Positions 62,104 to 64,000 of a stretch of 64,000 nucleotides of DNA are shown here, in pieces. The notes below the pieces were generated by a model. The model was not told the origin of the DNA, did not search any database, and saw only the letters and a list, made by a program, of their open reading frames with translations. Both the position numbers and the translations under genes were made by a program. Location: contig JANTQA010000075.1 of NCBI GenBank assembly GCA_027625915.1, forward strand, positions 1,612,001 to 1,676,000. Reading direction: 5' to 3'. The stretch comes from Anaeramoeba flamelloides (Eukaryota; Metamonada; Anaeramoebidae). The stretch's first letter is position 1. Each line of letters begins with the position of its first letter.

Positions 62104-62740
62104 TTATTTTTTATTTTGGAATTTTTGTTTTCTTCTTAATAAATTTGTTGCTGCTCCTGATTTGATTCCTTGGACAGTTGTTTTGGAATCACAATGTTCA
62201 CATTTTACAAAAAATAATCGATTATCTTTAATAAGACTTGTCATCACACTATTACAGACCTGGCACGCAACATAAGTTTCTATAAATGAATAAAAGAAAA
62301 GAGTTTAAAAAATAAAAAATGAAATAAATGGAATAAATGAAAAAAATGAAATAAATGAAATAAATGAAATAAATGAAATAAATGAAATAAATGAAATAAA
62401 TGAAATAAATGAAATAAATGAAATAAATGAAATAAATGAAATAAATGAAATAAATGAAATAAATTGAATAGATGAAATTGATGAATATAAAAAATAAAAA
62501 AAATAAAAAAAATAAAAAAAATAAAAAAAAAAGATTTTTTATTAAAAAATAATGAAAATATTAAAAAATAAAAAAATCAAAATAAATGTATTTACGTATA
62601 TATCGTTTGAGGATAGGTACAATATGTTTTTCGCGATATACACCTTTAATAATCATCACACCATCAGAATCGATAGATCCTGTTGTCATCAATTCTGCAA
62701 GAAAATATGATAAAACATGATCTGGTCTTCTTCTCATTGC
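62104..62740 (-). CDS. EIF2S2: Translation initiation factor eIF2 beta, 3' exons (partial)
   Basis: Exons 62740-62596 and 62279-62104 are separated by a 316 bp intron (donor GTAAAT, acceptor TTTATAG, phase 1). The translation MRRRPDHVLSYFLAELMTTG matches human RQPKHLLAFLLAELGTSG. The join gives KRYIQTYVACQVC, then DNRLFFVKCEHCDSKTTV, which follows human RRYIKEYVTCHTC...DTRLYFLQCETCHSRCSV with the four zinc cysteines in place. eIF2-beta is a subunit of the ternary complex that brings initiator tRNA to the 40S subunit, and contacts eIF5 and eIF2B. The gene continues upstream beyond the window. The N-terminal exons are not visible between 62741 and 64000. Confidence 0.93.
62348..62464. repeat. 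Minisatellite, GAAATAAAT x 13
   Basis: Thirteen almost perfect 9 bp units lie within the eIF2-beta intron, with imperfect units on both sides (from about 62321). The unit is palindrome-free and A-rich. Confidence 0.9.
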
Positions 62741-64000
62741 CTATTTGGGAGAATATTTTTTTTTTTTATATTCAAAGAAAAAAGAAAAAAAAAAAAAAAC
62801 AAATTTAATTAAATTCATATAATATTAATATTAGATTGAAATACAAATAATAAAAACATTGTTAATTTTAAATATCAAAGTATATAAAGATTCTTAAATT
62901 TTAGGAAAATGTTTATATTTGAACATTTATTAAAGTTGTTAAATTATATTCAATAAACATTAATCATTTTTATTATTTGTATTTAATATTAAAAGAAAAA
63001 GGTGATTTAAGAACAAGAAAATTCAATTCTAAAAAATTTTTGTTGATTTGAAAATTATTAAAATTAAGAAATAAATTATATAAAAGTGGTTTTAAAAAAA
63101 TTTGAAAATAGTTTTTGAAATAGTTCTTTTAAATCGTTCTTATTGAAGTTTGTGAACTGTTTGAAAGATATATTTTTTAAATATTTTTTTATATTTTTTA
63201 TTTTGAGTATTTATTTGTAATAGATTTTTAAATAATAATATTTGAATTTTCAAAATAAAATTCAATTTTTTTATTTTTATTACTTTTTTTTTTATTTATT
63301 TTGAAAAGTAATTCTATTTCAGAAATTAAAATAACATTTGAAAAATCAATATTAAAATATATTAGTTCAGTTTATTAAAAAAAATTTTCTTGGAATCAAA
63401 GGTCATTGTAAAAAAGTGAGTAACACAAATTTTAAAAGGTATCTTTAAAACCATTCAAAAAAGTCAAAGTAAATGGTTTTTGTAACATTTTTTAGAACTT
63501 TTAGTTCGTACGGTTTTTAATTGTCTTTTTTAACAATTTAACAAATTTTAATTTCCCATTCATTATGAAAACCAAAGAATAAAATATTAATTTTTTTTTA
63601 ATTTTATTCCCCAAAAATTATTTTATTTTTTGATAAAATATATAGATAGTAGCAATTGTTATAACATACATGCATATATATATCAAATCAATTATAATGA
63701 ATATTCTTTTTTTATTTTTATTCTTAATCAATCAGAGAATTGTAAATGGGATAGAATAATTGATCTTATATATATATATATATCGATTATCGAAATGCTT
63801 TTTTTAAATCTTGATTAATAAATTATTATAAATTCAAAATAATATATGTTTTCCAAAACATGAATAAAGTCTCCCATTAAATATAATTAATTAATTTGGT
63901 TAAATTGATGATTAATTTTTAATTTTTTACTTGATTTTTTTTCTCAAGAAAAGATAATTTTTATATTAACACAATTTTTTTATAAAATATTAAATGATTT
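62741..64000. other. Upstream intron or flank of eIF2-beta
   Basis: This presumably belongs to an intron of eIF2-beta, since exon 62740 begins after an AAATAG acceptor on the minus strand. It is AT-rich, with TA dinucleotides near 63767-63783. No exon is visible. Confidence 0.5.

Noticed and set aside
62030-62275. Plus-strand 81-codon frame
   Set aside because: It is the antisense of the eIF2-beta zinc-ribbon exon, which is unambiguous on the minus strand.

Overview
The window is very AT-rich nuclear DNA of a unicellular eukaryote. It has long A and T homopolymers, GT-AG introns, intronless or intron-poor genes with poly-Asn, poly-Lys and Asn-Glu runs, and an amoeboid-type signalling repertoire (DENN, RhoGAP, SH3, PH, SPRY, a Hippo-type kinase). 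Codons are standard with TAA/TGA stops. The style recalls Anaeramoeba (Metamonada) or an AT-rich amoebozoan; this is a judgement from gene style, not a phylogenetic result. There is nothing prokaryotic and no virus-like element that I can support.

Layout. 1-9 kb: a dispersed repeat, then exportin-T (XPOT/LOS1, +) in two exons split by a 4.3 kb intron that carries an inverted-repeat element with a retroposon-like insert inside it. 10-11 kb: a class B DnaJ co-chaperone (-). 11-15 kb: non-coding, with a decayed Tc1/mariner transposase. 15.5-17.6 kb: a PH-RhoGAP-SH3 protein (+) whose GAP domain lacks the arginine finger. 17.6-25 kb: mostly empty, with a second copy of the dispersed repeat and a foldback element. 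25-27 kb: a divergent histone H3/H4 pair; the H3 carries a 45-residue tail expansion made of collagen-like Gly-X-Lys triplets. 27-30.7 kb: non-coding with a foldback element and a patch of uncertain coding potential. 30.7-33.7 kb: a DENN-domain protein (+). 37.3-37.9 kb: a SPRY protein (+), followed by the third repeat copy. 41.3-49.4 kb: a PH + STE20/MST kinase + SARAH gene (-) in three exons with a 5.8 kb intron. 52.5-54.5 kb: divergent VMA12/TMEM199-like (-) and FHA-domain (+) genes. 57.3-58.9 kb: alpha-tubulin (+, one intron). 62.1-62.7 kb: the 3' exons of eIF2-beta (-), running off the window.

Several genes were recovered by joining exons through splice sites and family alignment: XPOT, the Hippo-like kinase with its SARAH exon, alpha-tubulin and eIF2-beta. 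Three conserved genes (RhoGAP, VMA12-like, FHA) change reading frame at A or T homopolymers, with shifts of both signs. This points to homopolymer length errors in the sequence more than to biology.

Functionally the genes are a mixed set of housekeeping functions (tRNA export, translation initiation, chromatin, tubulin, chaperone, V-ATPase assembly) and signalling regulators. I see no operon-like cluster. The two head-to-head pairs (H3/H4 and VMA12/FHA) may share promoters. The strongest candidate for something undescribed is the H3 with the Gly-X-Lys tail; next is the PH-MST-SARAH kinase with a degenerate glycine loop.
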